Origin: Citrobacter arsenatis
GTDB lineage: Bacteria; Pseudomonadota; Gammaproteobacteria; Enterobacterales; Enterobacteriaceae
NCBI RefSeq assembly: GCF_004353845.1
Contig: NZ_CP037864.1
Coordinates: 1,674,001 to 1,738,000 of the forward strand
Direction: 5' to 3'
DNA: 64,000 nucleotides
The position numbers were made by a program, and so were the translations under genes. This document shows, one piece after another, positions 51,598-61,212 of this stretch; positions within the stretch are counted from its first letter, which is position 1, and every line of letters starts with the position of its first letter. The notes beneath the pieces are model-generated. The model had not been told where the DNA came from. It saw only the letters and a program-made list of their open reading frames with translations, and searched no databases.

Positions 51598-53831
51598 AGC
51601 GTGGGCTCGGTTGGCGGCAGCGGTTCGCTTGCCGTCGATACAGGGCCATTCACCGGTGCAGGCAAGACCTGATACGTCTGTACCGGGGCGCGTATGTTGG
51701 CCAAATCGAAGTATTTCTTCACCTGGCTGTCAAGCGCGAAACGTACCGTCCACTGCTTCAGCGGCAAGGTGGTAAACGAGACCCGTAGCGTGAAAGCCGT
51801 ATTCGTTAACCCCACGATCCCGGCAAACGACGGCTCGCCGATAATAAGCCCACGGATATCTTCTTTTTCCATCACCGCAGCAACCGCGTCTTTCAACGCC
51901 TGATTTGCTTTATCCGCATCCTCATGACGGTCTACGTCATAATTGGCGACGACCGATCCAATCCCACGCACAAAGTTGGCGAAGGTCGTTATCGATGACC
52001 AGGGAATGATATGGTACGCCCCGGTGTCCTGACGTACGCCCACAGAGCGGATGGACATCCGTTCAACCGTACCGGTGAGTGGACCAATGGTCACTAAATC
52101 GCCGGTGTTCATGCCATTTTCGAACTGAATAAAGATCCCGGTAATAATATCTTTTACCAGCGTTTGCGAGCCGAAAGAGATAGCCAGCCCCAGCGCCCCG
52201 GCTCCGGCCAGTAAGGGGGCGATATTGACGCCAATTTCTGACAGCACAATCATGATGGTGATCGTGCTGATGATCACCGCCAGCGCATTGCGAAACAGCG
52301 TCAGCAAAGTACGGGTACGGGCGCTGGGAAGCGGGCGGCCATGAATATCGGAAGCCAGACGATTTTCAATCAGGCTGGCAAGGATCGTCCAACCGATGGC
52401 GGAGAAGAATAAAATCAACGCGATACGGATCAGAATATCCACCGTTTTTTCTCCTGCGCCGTAATGCAGCCAGTTCCAGAAGTCGAACAGTCCCCAGGCA
52501 TTCAAGAGCAGCATCACCGCAACGCATACCGTCAGGATCCTAGCCACGCTTAACGCCGTCGACAGCCAGCCATTCAGCCGCTTTTGTAGTTCCGGATAGC
52601 TGCGCTGGGTGTGTGGCGAAAGGGTAATCGTTTTGGCTATCCAGCGGGAAAGCATGCCGGATACAAAGGCGGCAATTCCAATGATTACCAGGCTGCGTAG
52701 CGTAGCGCCCATCATGAATTTCAGGCTGTTGCCCGGATCAAACAGCGAGAAGAAAAACAGCACAATGAAATAGGCGCTGGCCAGCCAATGCCATACTAAC
52801 GCAAAGGCGCGGATAAACAGGCTGAAAAAAGCTAATGACCTTTCCGCCAGATTCTGTAAATGCTGCGTTATCTCTTTCTTGTTTCTGAAAATCAGGTACA
52901 GCGCCCATAGCGTGATACACAGCATGATGATGACGTTTGCCATCGCGCCAACCTGCACATTGACCTGATTGGAGATAATGGGAACGGCAACAATCAGTCC
53001 GTAACCAATCAGGCTGCTCAATGAGCTCAAACGGCGATTCCAGTAGCGTGCACCGGCATCCTGAATGTTAAACGGGCGCAGTTCGGCCACCATTGGGCAA
53101 AATATCAGCCGCAGAATGGCTTTGAAGAATTCAATCAGGGCGAAGGCATTGAGAAACAGGCTTTGCTGAAAGGCGATGGTGCGACTGCCGGCGTTCATTC
53201 TGTCGCTCAGTATCTGCCCGACAAACAATGTCAGCGCCAGCAGCAGCAAATCGATAATGAATGCGCCGACGATCATCGCTGGAAGCTGGAGCCAGTTGCT
53301 GCGCTCGCGGTTTTTCCGTCGTGCCCATTGCCCCATTTTGCGATACAGCGGCAGCGCGCACAGGCGAATCAGCCAGAAAAAACCGAACACTGACGCCGCC
53401 AGCATTAAAAAATGGGTCAGGGCATTGGTGAATGTTTGTGGGTTAAAGCTCTTGTGCGGTGCATCGGTGATATTGCGGTAAAGCTGGGCAAAGCGGCTGG
53501 AGAGCGCCTCACCGTAGTGGCGGGTGACATCTGTGACGTTTTCCAGCACCGTTTTTTCTTCCGTTAACGTGGGCGGGACAATGGTTGGCACCGGCTCGGC
53601 AGGGGGGGCTGTCGCCACTTTGCGTAACTGATCGATCAGTTCCTGACGTGAAGCGTCATTTTCCAGCACATCCGCCAGAGCGCCGTAGGCTGCTTTCTTC
53701 TGTTCAACATCCGGCTCTTTCGCCGGCGCGGTTTGCGTATTGGTTGACGTTGGCGTGGTGACGCCAGGGATCGTCACCGCCTGAGCCGGAATACTCAGCA
53801 GACAAACAAAGATGAACAGGATCCAGCGCAT
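51594..53831 (-). CDS. ybiO: YbiO, large MscS-type mechanosensitive channel
   Basis: Starting at the ATG at 53831, directly after GGAGGAG, gives 745 residues (E. coli 741). It has a signal peptide (residues 1-19, AQA), a periplasmic N-terminal domain with a Pro/Thr-rich segment, about eleven membrane segments and an MscS core. In the core the pore helix is GAGALGLAISFGSQTLVKDIITG, followed by FENGMNTGDLVTIGPLTGTVE. It is a moderate-conductance channel protecting cells from hypo-osmotic shock. The short C-terminal tail is Pro-rich. The alternative ATG four codons earlier is overlapped by the ribosome site. Confidence 0.93.
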   Translation of the reverse strand: MRWILFIFVCLLSIPAQAVTIPGVTTPTSTNTQTAPAKEPDVEQKKAAYGALADVLENDASRQELIDQLRKVATAPPAEPVPTIVPPTLTEEKTVLENVTDVTRHYGEALSSRFAQLYRNITDAPHKSFNPQTFTNALTHFLMLAASVFGFFWLIRLCALPLYRKMGQWARRKNRERSNWLQLPAMIVGAFIIDLLLLALTLFVGQILSDRMNAGSRTIAFQQSLFLNAFALIEFFKAILRLIFCPMVAELRPFNIQDAGARYWNRRLSSLSSLIGYGLIVAVPIISNQVNVQVGAMANVIIMLCITLWALYLIFRNKKEITQHLQNLAERSLAFFSLFIRAFALVWHWLASAYFIVLFFFSLFDPGNSLKFMMGATLRSLVIIGIAAFVSGMLSRWIAKTITLSPHTQRSYPELQKRLNGWLSTALSVARILTVCVAVMLLLNAWGLFDFWNWLHYGAGEKTVDILIRIALILFFSAIGWTILASLIENRLASDIHGRPLPSARTRTLLTLFRNALAVIISTITIMIVLSEIGVNIAPLLAGAGALGLAISFGSQTLVKDIITGIFIQFENGMNTGDLVTIGPLTGTVERMSIRSVGVRQDTGAYHIIPWSSITTFANFVRGIGSVVANYDVDRHEDADKANQALKDAVAAVMEKEDIRGLIIGEPSFAGIVGLTNTAFTLRVSFTTLPLKQWTVRFALDSQVKKYFDLANIRAPVQTYQVLPAPVNGPVSTASEPLPPTEPTL

Positions 53832-53914
53832 GACTCCTCCCATGAGAAAATAAATTCAAAAGGATAAGTATAGATGTCAGGGCGGGAGAGAATTGAAATG
53901 AGAGGAATCTGGTG

Positions 53915-53941
53915 AAAAACCTCCCTTCGGATGAAGGGAGG
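53915..53941 (-). terminator. Terminator of glnHPQ
   Basis: On the minus strand CCTCCCTTC-ATCC-GAAGGGAGG is followed by TTTTT, 9 bp past the glnQ stop. Confidence 0.93.
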
Positions 53942-53949
53942 CAGAGCTA

Positions 53950-54672
53950 TCAGGAGACGTGCTGCAAGAATTCCTGTAAACGTTGGCTGGGCGGATTTTC
54001 AATCAGGGCCTGCGGATTACCGTCTTCGGCAATACGTCCCTTATCGATGAAAATCAGGCGTGAAGCCACTTTTTCGGCAAAGCCGATTTCGTGGGTCACT
54101 ATCACCATGGTCATCCCTTCTTCCGCCAGATCCTGCATAACTTTCAGAACCTCATGACGCAGTTCCGGGTCCAGCGCTGAGGTTGGCTCATCAAACAGCA
54201 TCATTTTCGGTTTCACTGCCAGCGCACGGGCGATAGCCACACGCTGTTGTTGACCACCGGACAGTTCAGAAGGATAGTGATGCGCACGTTCTGCCAGACC
54301 GACTTTCGCCAGCAGCTCTTTCGCCAGTTTTTCGGCCTGTTCTTTATTCGCCCCGCGTACGCGCTGCGGGCCGAACATGACGTTTTCCAGCGCCGTCAGA
54401 TGCGGGAACAGGTAGAACTGTTGAAATACCATCCCGGCTTCCTGACGGATTAACCGCTCGTCTACCTTCGGATCGTTTACTTTCAGACCATCGACGATCA
54501 AATCGCCAGAGGTAATCTCTTCCAGTTTGTTAATGCAGCGCAGCAGCGTAGATTTCCCGGATCCGGACGGCCCGATAATCACCACCACTTCGCCTTGCTG
54601 AATGTTCAGGTCAATATTGTGCAGCACCTGAGTTGGACCAAAGTGCTTAGAAACGTTTTTAAATTCAATCAC
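53950..54672 (-). CDS. glnQ: Glutamine ABC transporter ATPase GlnQ
   Basis: A 240-residue ATPase with Walker A GPSGSGKS (34-41), signature LSGGQQQRVAIARAL, Walker B MMLFDEPTSALD and the switch histidine in VIVTHEIGFA. It powers GlnP. It overlaps the glnP stop by four bases and is the last gene of glnHPQ. Confidence 0.97.
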   Translation of the reverse strand: MIEFKNVSKHFGPTQVLHNIDLNIQQGEVVVIIGPSGSGKSTLLRCINKLEEITSGDLIVDGLKVNDPKVDERLIRQEAGMVFQQFYLFPHLTALENVMFGPQRVRGANKEQAEKLAKELLAKVGLAERAHHYPSELSGGQQQRVAIARALAVKPKMMLFDEPTSALDPELRHEVLKVMQDLAEEGMTMVIVTHEIGFAEKVASRLIFIDKGRIAEDGNPQALIENPPSQRLQEFLQHVS

Positions 54673-55328
54673 AGGATTTTCATCCTTCTTTCCAGACGAC
54701 GCAGAATGAAGCTCAGCACCAGCGTAATGATCAGATAGAACACCGCAACGGCGCTCCAGATTTCCAGTGCGCGGAAGTTACCGGCAATGATTTCCTGGCC
54801 CTGACGGGTCAGTTCAGCGACGCCAATGACAATAAACAGCGAGGTATCTTTAATGCTGATGATCCACTGGTTGCCCAGCGGCGGCAGCATACGACGCAGC
54901 GCGAGAGGTAAAATAACGTGGCGAATAGTCTCTGTGCGTGAAAGTCCAAGCGCCAGCCCGGCTTCGCTGAATCCTTTATGGATCGAGAGCACCGCACCGC
55001 GGGTGATTTCCGCAATATAGGCCCCGGAGTTGATCATGATGGTGACAACGGCGGCGCTAAAAGGATCAATGCGTAAATCGTTAAATGCCATAGGCAGGGC
55101 GAAGTAAATAAACATCACCTGCACAACGATTGGCGTACCGCGAATGACTTCGATAAAAACCAGCGCTACGTGGTTGGCTATCCAACCGCCGAAAGTACGC
55201 GCAAATCCCGCTGCAAGCCCGATTACCAGACCGCCAGCCAGACCGAGGACCGAAATCCACAGGGTCATTTTGGCGCCTTCAATCAAAAGCGGGATGGCGG
55301 GCCAGATGGCACTCCAGTCAAACTGCAT
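54669..55328 (-). CDS. glnP: Glutamine ABC transporter permease GlnP
   Basis: A 219-residue HisMQ-type inner membrane permease with about five membrane segments and the conserved cytoplasmic EAA loop EAGLALGLSRTETIRHVILPLA that docks on GlnQ. It probably works as a homodimer with GlnH and GlnQ. It is separated from glnH by 139 bp containing a REP. Confidence 0.96.
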   Translation of the reverse strand: MQFDWSAIWPAIPLLIEGAKMTLWISVLGLAGGLVIGLAAGFARTFGGWIANHVALVFIEVIRGTPIVVQVMFIYFALPMAFNDLRIDPFSAAVVTIMINSGAYIAEITRGAVLSIHKGFSEAGLALGLSRTETIRHVILPLALRRMLPPLGNQWIISIKDTSLFIVIGVAELTRQGQEIIAGNFRALEIWSAVAVFYLIITLVLSFILRRLERRMKIL

Positions 55329-55372
55329 ATGTCGTTCCTGTTACCGTGGTGTAAATATTCAAATGCCCGTTT

Positions 55373-55405
55373 CGCCGGATACGCTGTGCGCTTATCCGGC
55401 CTACA
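55373..55405. repeat. REP between glnH and glnP
   Basis: CGCCGGATACGCTGTGCG followed by CTTATCCGGCCTAC is one REP palindrome inside the operon. Placed after the binding-protein gene, it fits the common pattern that keeps the binding-protein part of the message abundant. Confidence 0.88.
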
Positions 55406-55467
55406 GGTCTCAAAAATCCAGGCGTTGGCCCGGTAAGCATTGTGCCTCCGAGCAACGCTATCTGTTA

Positions 55468-56214
55468 TTATTTAGGTTCAGTACCGAACCATTTTTTGTA
55501 GATTTCGTTGTACGTGCCGTTCTCTTTCAGCGTTTTCAGCGCGCCGTTCACTTTCTCACGCAGTTCATCGCTGCCTTTCGGGAAGGCGATACCGTACTGC
55601 TGGGCTTCCAGGGATTCGCCTACCGCTTTGAACTGGCCGTTACCCGCGGTTTTGATGAAGTAAAGAATGTTTGGCGTGTCGTGCAGCACGGCATCTGCGC
55701 GGTTGGTGCCCAGTTCCATATACGCGTTATCGATATTTGGGAACTGACGCAGGTCTTTGGTTTTGATGTTAGCTTTCGCATAATCAACGGAACCCGTACC
55801 GCTCTTCACAGCGACAACTTTGCCGTCCAGGTCTTTCACACTTTTCACGTCGTTATTATTTGCTTTGACCATCACTAACAGACCGCTTTTGTAGTAGCCG
55901 TCAGAGAAGTCGATCGCTTTTTTACGTTCATCGGTGATGGTGATACCTGCCAGCGCCAGGTCGATATTTTTGGTTTGCAGAGCCGGGATGATGCCGCTGA
56001 AATCCATTGGTTTCAGTTCATAATCCAGCTTCAGTTCTTTGGCCACGGCAGCCCACAGATCCACATCAAAACCAACGTATTTGTCACCCTGTTTGAATTC
56101 GAACGGGACAAACGCGGTGTCGGTTGCGACAACCAGTTTTTTATCTGCGGCATGGGAGGACACCGCAAAAGCCAGGGTAAGTGCAGCCAGTGAAACTTTT
56201 AATACAGACTTCAT
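55468..56214 (-). CDS. glnH: Periplasmic glutamine-binding protein GlnH
   Basis: The start at 56214 (MKSVLKVSLAALTLAFAVSS) gives 248 residues with a 22-residue signal peptide ending SHA before ADKKLVVATD. The mature protein is a type II periplasmic binding protein (FEFKQGDKYVGFDVDLW, ITDERKKAIDFSDGYY). It delivers glutamine to GlnP. It is the first gene of the operon, behind a nitrogen-regulated promoter; the 26-codon upstream frame overlaps that promoter. Confidence 0.97.
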   Translation of the reverse strand: MKSVLKVSLAALTLAFAVSSHAADKKLVVATDTAFVPFEFKQGDKYVGFDVDLWAAVAKELKLDYELKPMDFSGIIPALQTKNIDLALAGITITDERKKAIDFSDGYYKSGLLVMVKANNNDVKSVKDLDGKVVAVKSGTGSVDYAKANIKTKDLRQFPNIDNAYMELGTNRADAVLHDTPNILYFIKTAGNGQFKAVGESLEAQQYGIAFPKGSDELREKVNGALKTLKENGTYNEIYKKWFGTEPK

Positions 56215-56267
56215 AGGATTTCCTTTTATATCCACGGGGCGATCCCCTGCGAGAACATATGGCTTAA

Positions 56268-56284
56268 TGAAAAAATCGTGCCAA
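56268..56284 (-). promoter_or_regulatory. Sigma-54 promoter of glnHPQ
   Basis: On the minus strand TTGGCACGATTTTTTCA provides TTGGCAC at -24 and TTTCA at -12, as in E. coli glnHp2. It begins about 54 bp upstream of the glnH start. The -12 element has T in place of the usual G, the same as I recall in E. coli. Confidence 0.85.
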
Positions 56285-56356
56285 TTTTGCAACTCATTGT
56301 TTTAACAGGACGCTGTCTTGTTTCACTGCACAATAAGTAGGGCAAAGCGGGCAATC

Positions 56357-56385
56357 TGCACTATTTTGGGGCACTCATTTGGTGC
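56357..56385 (-). promoter_or_regulatory. NtrC (GlnG) enhancer sites of glnHPQ
   Basis: TGCACTATTTTGGGGCA (56357-56373) and GCACTCATTTGGTGC (56371-56385) are overlapping matches to the TGCAC-N-GTGCA NtrC consensus, about 85-110 bp upstream of the sigma-54 promoter, the usual enhancer distance. Confidence 0.75.
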
Positions 56386-56530
56386 GCGCCTGACACTGTG
56401 CAAACGGTATGACTATTTAGCGTAAAAATTGTTGATAAAACAATCTTTCGTTAACGATTGTGTGAGGCGATTATTACAATTAATTTACTTTGGAGTAATG
56501 AATGATCAATGTAATGCACCATAGATGTGC

Positions 56531-56554
56531 AAAACCCCCGCCAGGGCGAGGGTT
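56531..56554 (-). terminator. Terminator of dps
   Basis: On the minus strand AACCCTCGCC-CTG-GCGGGGGTT pairs over nine to ten bases with one wobble and is followed by TTT, about 26 bp past the dps stop. Confidence 0.8.
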
Positions 56555-56579
56555 ATATAGGTAATTCTTATATTTGCTG

Positions 56580-57083
56580 TTATTCAATGTTGGCTTCGAT
56601 AAACCACAGGAATTTGTCGAGATCGCGTGACGCAGCGGTGAAGATATCTGCTGTATCTTCGTCTTTTGCTTCGCTAATGGCTTTACGTACGCTGTTTGCG
56701 ACGACGGCATAACGATCGGCCAGCTCTTTTAAGTGGTCTTGTACGCTATGGATATCCAGCGGGTAGCTTTTCAGTGGTGTTTTGCTGTTAATCACCTGGG
56801 TTGTACCCAGTGCCACACCGCCCAACTGTACGGCGCGTTCAGCCATGGTGTCGAGGTGATCGGTCAGGGCTGTACGGAAGCCATCCAGCATTTCATGTAC
56901 GGCAATAAAATTCGCGCCGCGCATGTTCCAGTGAGCCTGTTTAGTGATCAATGACAGGTCAATGAACTGGATCACTTGCTGATTCAGCAGCTCTACGGTC
57001 GCTTTCTTTTCGCTATCTGTCACATCGTTGCGGGTATATAGGAGGGCAGATGCTTTTGTTTTTACCAATTTTGCGGTACTCAT
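56580..57083 (-). CDS. dps: DNA protection during starvation protein Dps
   Basis: A 167-residue ferritin-like protein that forms a dodecamer, binds DNA through a lysine-bearing N-terminus (STAKLVKTKASALLYTRND) and oxidises iron with hydrogen peroxide. The ferroxidase residues lie in KQAHWNMRGANFIAVHEMLDGF (about 48-69). AAGAGGATATG upstream supplies the ribosome site. In E. coli dps is controlled by RpoS, OxyR and IHF; I did not identify those sites with confidence in the A+T-rich upstream region. Confidence 0.97.
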   Translation of the reverse strand: MSTAKLVKTKASALLYTRNDVTDSEKKATVELLNQQVIQFIDLSLITKQAHWNMRGANFIAVHEMLDGFRTALTDHLDTMAERAVQLGGVALGTTQVINSKTPLKSYPLDIHSVQDHLKELADRYAVVANSVRKAISEAKDEDTADIFTAASRDLDKFLWFIEANIE

Positions 57084-57387
57084 ATTTTCATATCCTCTTG
57101 ATATTTATGTCCCAGCTCTTCAACGGGATTAAGTATAGCGCTAAATTTGGATTTGTTTTTCCGGTGTTGCCTATCACTTTAATAGTGAAGAGCGGGGTGG
57201 GTATTAAATAGTGAGTAAAATCATTGTGATATGATGTGTTTTGGCAGCGCAATGTTATTTTTATGTTAATGTGAAAAGGTAAAAGAAATATGCGGATGAG
57301 AAAAATATATTTATTAGAATAATTATCACGCAGATTTACAATTGGATATTCTGCATGATTATGCAAACCATGCAGAATATTAAGGCG
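57084..57387. other. A+T-rich gap between rhtA and dps
   Basis: About 300 bp without a gene, strongly A+T-rich near 57200-57340, holding the dps promoter region. A 10-bp inverted repeat at 57348-57378 (ATTCTGCATG and complement, 11-base loop) lies just past the rhtA stop without a following T tract. Confidence 0.6.
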
Positions 57388-58275
57388 TTAATTCACGTCG
57401 ACTTGCTTAATTTGCGGCTCTTTGCGAATAGTAAGTGTAGAGCCCATTGATGCGATGATAATGGCGCCAAGTGCCAGCGTCTGGATAAGCGTCAGCGTTT
57501 CACCCAGGAAGATCATTCCGGAGACCGCAGCCAGTGCTGGCTCCATGCTCATTAGTGTCCCAAAAGTGCGCGTTGGAAGTCGCGTCAATGCAATCATCTC
57601 CAGCGAGTAGGGTAGCGCAGTGGAGAGGACCGCAATGGCGAGGCCTAACGGCAGAATGGACCAGTGCCACAGGGCATCTCCCGCCTGGATCGCGCCGATG
57701 GGGACAAAAACCAGCGCCGCAATTAATGACCCTACCGCAACGGTCGCCGGACCATGTTCCGCGCCAGCACGCTGCCCGGTAAGAATGTAGATTGCCCAGC
57801 AGGCGCCAGCCCCCAGCGCCAGCGCGGCACCGGTTAAATCCACATGAGAAACGTCCTGACCTAACGGCAGCAGGAACCACAGCCCGAGCACCGCCAGTGC
57901 CACCCAAATGAAGTCCACCGGACGTCGGGATGAAAACAGTGCTACCGCGAGCGGGCCGGTAAACTCCAGCGCCACGGCAATTCCCAGCGGGACGGTCTGG
58001 ATTGACAGGTAGAAGAGATAGTTCATCCCACCCAGGGACAGACCATAAAACAGCAGCGGCAGGCGCTGTTCTTTGGCGAATCGCAAGCGCCAGGGTTTAA
58101 AGAAGGCGATAAGGATGAGCGTGCCCAGCGCAAGACGCAATGCGGTAACGCCCGGCGCGCCGACAAGCGGGAACAGCGATTTCGCCAGAGATGCTCCGCT
58201 TTGAATGGAGGACATAGCAATAAGCAAAACCAAAATAGGCAACCAAACTGGCGCTTTACGTAACGACCCCGGCAT
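57388..58275 (-). CDS. rhtA: RhtA, threonine/homoserine exporter (EamA/DMT family)
   Basis: The start at 58275 (MPGSLRKAPVWLPILVLLIA) gives 295 residues, the E. coli length. It has ten hydrophobic segments in two EamA repeats of the drug/metabolite transporter superfamily, with GALALGAGACWAIYIL-type motifs and STALPYSLEMIALTRLPTR. It exports threonine, homoserine and other amino acids. It is transcribed divergently from ompX. Confidence 0.94.
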   Translation of the reverse strand: MPGSLRKAPVWLPILVLLIAMSSIQSGASLAKSLFPLVGAPGVTALRLALGTLILIAFFKPWRLRFAKEQRLPLLFYGLSLGGMNYLFYLSIQTVPLGIAVALEFTGPLAVALFSSRRPVDFIWVALAVLGLWFLLPLGQDVSHVDLTGAALALGAGACWAIYILTGQRAGAEHGPATVAVGSLIAALVFVPIGAIQAGDALWHWSILPLGLAIAVLSTALPYSLEMIALTRLPTRTFGTLMSMEPALAAVSGMIFLGETLTLIQTLALGAIIIASMGSTLTIRKEPQIKQVDVN

Positions 58276-58686
58276 CCTTTCTCCTGTCAAATGATGATTA
58301 CACGCCTTCATCTGTGCGACGTTACAGCTTTGCGACGGCGCGGATGACTTTATGTATAGAAAAGTAAAACAGCGAGTGTAATGGAAATACGCTCAACTGG
58401 TTGAGTATTCGTTGAAAAAAAAATTGCTCAGTTCCGTACAATGGCATGAAAATGATGGATTAATAATCTGTGTGATTAGGATTAATCTGGATGAATGTGC
58501 CATGTTGTGCGCGCAATAATGGCATTTTACGTTAGAAAAGTGATGTTAATTGAAAGAGATAGCGGGTTTCTGAAATGTTCTGTTACATGAAAGACCCCAT
58601 TAGACATCGCGAATCGCAAAGAGTTTCCCATCAATTTTTGGTATATTTAAAACTTAAGATTTACTTGAAGCACATTTGAGGTGGTT
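58276..58686. other. rhtA-ompX divergent intergenic region
   Basis: About 410 bp with no open frame of note. The part nearest ompX is A+T-rich (TATATTTAAAACTTAAGATT near 58641) and is probably the ompX promoter region. No operator was recognised with confidence. Confidence 0.6.
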
Positions 58687-59202
58687 ATGAAAAAAATTGC
58701 ATGTCTTTCAGCACTGGCCGCTGTTCTGGCTTTCTCCGCAGGTACTGCTGTAGCTGCTACTTCTACCGTTACCGGTGGTTACGCTCAGAGCGATGCTCAG
58801 GGCGCAGCGAACAAAATGAACGGTTTCAACCTGAAGTATCGCTACGAGCAGGACAACAACCCGCTGGGTGTTATCGGTTCCTTCACTTACACTGAAAAAG
58901 ATCGTACCGATGCTTCTGGCGACTACAACAAAACCCAGTACTACGGCATCACTGCTGGTCCGGCTTACCGTCTGAACGACTGGGCGAGCATCTACGGTGT
59001 AGTGGGTGTTGGTTACGGTAAATTCCAGAACGCAGCATCCCCGGCTGACAACCACACCACCAGCGACTACGGTTTCTCTTACGGTGCTGGTCTGCAGTTC
59101 AACCCGATCGAAAACGTTGCTCTGGACTTCTCCTACGAGCAGAGCCGTATTCGTAGCGTTGACGTTGGCACCTGGATCGCTGGCGTGGGTTACCGCTTCT
59201 AA
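58687..59202 (+). CDS. ompX: Outer membrane protein OmpX
   Basis: The ATG at 58687 gives 171 residues with a 23-residue signal peptide (ending AVA before ATSTVTGGYAQ) and an eight-stranded barrel of the Ail/Lom family that ends in the terminal aromatic GVGYRF needed for BAM-dependent assembly. The Met preceded by GTG two codons earlier is part of the ribosome site region GAGGTGG. Codon use is strongly biased (aac, ggt, tac), as expected for an abundant protein. The surface loops (SDAQGAANKMN, SPADNHTT) are where it departs most from E. coli. Confidence 0.96.
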   Translation: MKKIACLSALAAVLAFSAGTAVAATSTVTGGYAQSDAQGAANKMNGFNLKYRYEQDNNPLGVIGSFTYTEKDRTDASGDYNKTQYYGITAGPAYRLNDWASIYGVVGVGYGKFQNAASPADNHTTSDYGFSYGAGLQFNPIENVALDFSYEQSRIRSVDVGTWIAGVGYRF

Positions 59203-59222
59203 TCACTTCGGTGATATGAAGA

Positions 59223-59249
59223 ATCCGCCTCTTGGGGCGGATTTTTTTT
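59223..59249 (+). terminator. Terminator of ompX
   Basis: ATCCGCC-TCTTGG-GGCGGAT followed by eight T residues, 20 bp past the ompX stop. Confidence 0.93.
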
Positions 59250-59276
59250 GCGCGTAATGCAGGACAGAATATCGTT

Positions 59277-59350
59277 GTAGGCCTGATAAGACGCGCAGCG
59301 TCGCCATCAGGCAATTTGCAGGGGGCGGCAAAATTCTTATCCGGTCTACA
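59277..59350. repeat. BIME between ompX and opgE
   Basis: A complete REP (GTAGGCCTGATAAGACGCGC to GCCATCAGGCA) is followed by a degenerate second unit ending CTTATCCGGTCTAC. They lie between convergent genes, next to the opgE stop. Confidence 0.87.
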
Positions 59351-59355
59351 AAGTC

Positions 59356-60936
59356 TTACTTAGTTGAGAAAATATCGGTACCCAGATGGTTGTAGTCCAC
59401 CTTCTGCAATTTGAAGTTGGTGATGTAGACCGGACCGGCTTTTTTCTCGGAGATAAAGCGGTAGCTGTTGGTAATTTCTTTTGCGCTGATCCCCGTCCAC
59501 TGCGAGAAAAAGCTGAGGAAATCATTCGCCGAGCGCCGGGCTTTAATCACCCGATGTGCTTTATCATCGCTCGACAGCACCATGAAAGGCACCTGGAAAT
59601 TTTGCTGGAATTGATCGTCATGCGCCAGGTACTGTACCTCTTTTCCCCGCTCTTTAAACGCGAGACCATGATCGGAGAAATAGACCATCGAGAAGCTGTT
59701 ACCGCTGTTACGTAACTGATCGTAAAGCTGGCGCAGCAGGTCATCCGTCTGCGTCATGGTGTACAGGTAGCAGGACGTCTCTTTTGACTGGACGAAGGTT
59801 TCGTATTTACCCTGCGTACGATCGCAGGCCTGAGGATGCGAGCCCATTAAATGCAGCACGATGAGCTGTGGTTGAGTGCGCTCGGTTGCCAGTACCTGGG
59901 CGGTCATCTTCAACAGCGCTTCATCACGGGTGTTTTTATCCGCTTCGAAATCACCGCTTTTGAGGAACTGAACTTCATCAGCGCGTTTTGCAATGCTGGC
60001 AATGGCCGTATCGTATTCACCAATTTGTCCCTGATTGGAGAACCACCACGTCTGGAATCCAGCGCGGTTGGCCAGGGTGACAAAGTTATCCTGGAACTGG
60101 GGCTTATTGTCGACCACCCGGTTCAGCGTCAGGCCGAGTGATTTTTGCGTCGAACCGCTGGCGGCGATGTAATCCGCGAAGATGTAGCCGTTAACGGAAC
60201 TGGCAAACGGGGTGTTGTCCCAGTGGCCGCCAAACGCGCCTAACGCATCGCGGCGGGCGCTTTCGCCGATCACCACGACGTAGGTGTGATACTTCGGCTT
60301 CACGGCGGTTACCGTCCAACTGTCTTTCACGCTCGACAGCTTCGCCATACGCTCTTGTTCGTCGAGCACTTCGTTGTTATTGACGATAACATCCTTGGCA
60401 AAACGGAAAACCGGATAGCCAGTGTCTTTTAGCTTGAACACGCCGCCCCAGGCCAGGTTTTGCACCGGGGTCACAAAGAACGCGACAACGCTGAACAGCA
60501 AACAAACGCTGTCGAACTTGTTCCAGCCGCGCTGCTGCACATCTTTTTTACGGCGTACGGCGATAACGCCAAGGGCGAAAATAAATACCCCAACCAGATA
60601 ACTGTACCAGGGGAAGATGGTCAGGATTTCGGTAGACTCTTCCATATTGGTTGAGTGCAGCGCAAGCAAGGTATTGAAGTTCGGCGAACCGTAAGCCTGG
60701 CCGAACGGAAAGTACATTGCTGCAATGAGCGAGCAAATGCCAATCAGCACTTTCTGCGCGCGCGGCGCGCTACGCCATAGCAGCATCAATATACAGGTGA
60801 AAGCAACGCTATAGAGCAGGCTAAGCGGATAGCCCAGCGCAAGGTTGATCAGTAGTGACTGTAAGAAATAGAGGCCAGTCCACGGACTAATCGCCCGGCT
60901 ACGAGCAATGATTGAATCTTTGAGGGTTAAATTCAT
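59356..60936 (-). CDS. opgE: OpgE, phosphoethanolamine transferase for periplasmic glucans
   Basis: A 526-residue inner membrane protein of the YhjW/YjdB/EptA type: five N-terminal membrane segments (to about residue 165) and a periplasmic sulfatase-fold catalytic domain. VIGESARRDALG carries the nucleophile region (Ser/Ala/Arg context as in OpgE homologues), and later motifs HLMGSHP and YFSDHGLAF carry zinc ligands. It adds phosphoethanolamine to osmoregulated periplasmic glucans. Confidence 0.92.
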   Translation of the reverse strand: MNLTLKDSIIARSRAISPWTGLYFLQSLLINLALGYPLSLLYSVAFTCILMLLWRSAPRAQKVLIGICSLIAAMYFPFGQAYGSPNFNTLLALHSTNMEESTEILTIFPWYSYLVGVFIFALGVIAVRRKKDVQQRGWNKFDSVCLLFSVVAFFVTPVQNLAWGGVFKLKDTGYPVFRFAKDVIVNNNEVLDEQERMAKLSSVKDSWTVTAVKPKYHTYVVVIGESARRDALGAFGGHWDNTPFASSVNGYIFADYIAASGSTQKSLGLTLNRVVDNKPQFQDNFVTLANRAGFQTWWFSNQGQIGEYDTAIASIAKRADEVQFLKSGDFEADKNTRDEALLKMTAQVLATERTQPQLIVLHLMGSHPQACDRTQGKYETFVQSKETSCYLYTMTQTDDLLRQLYDQLRNSGNSFSMVYFSDHGLAFKERGKEVQYLAHDDQFQQNFQVPFMVLSSDDKAHRVIKARRSANDFLSFFSQWTGISAKEITNSYRFISEKKAGPVYITNFKLQKVDYNHLGTDIFSTK

Positions 60937-61212
60937 ATGCCACTGTTACAAAAACGCCATGTGCTTACCCTGGCGCTAAGGGTCATTGCCTGCCTGAGAG
61001 AGCGAGGAGAGGGATAGGGTCCGCATCCGCGAGCCGCAATATACGCAGGGCTGCGAAAAGATAGAGTGTGCGCAGGAGAAGGTCAACTACTACAAAGAAA
61101 TTGTTTTGCGAGGGACGTGGCAAAACTGACAAAAAGAAGGGTTATTGAGACGAAAACCACCACCGTACCCGAATGACGGCAGGAAAATGAAGCGGCGTAC
61201 CGCGACGCCGCA

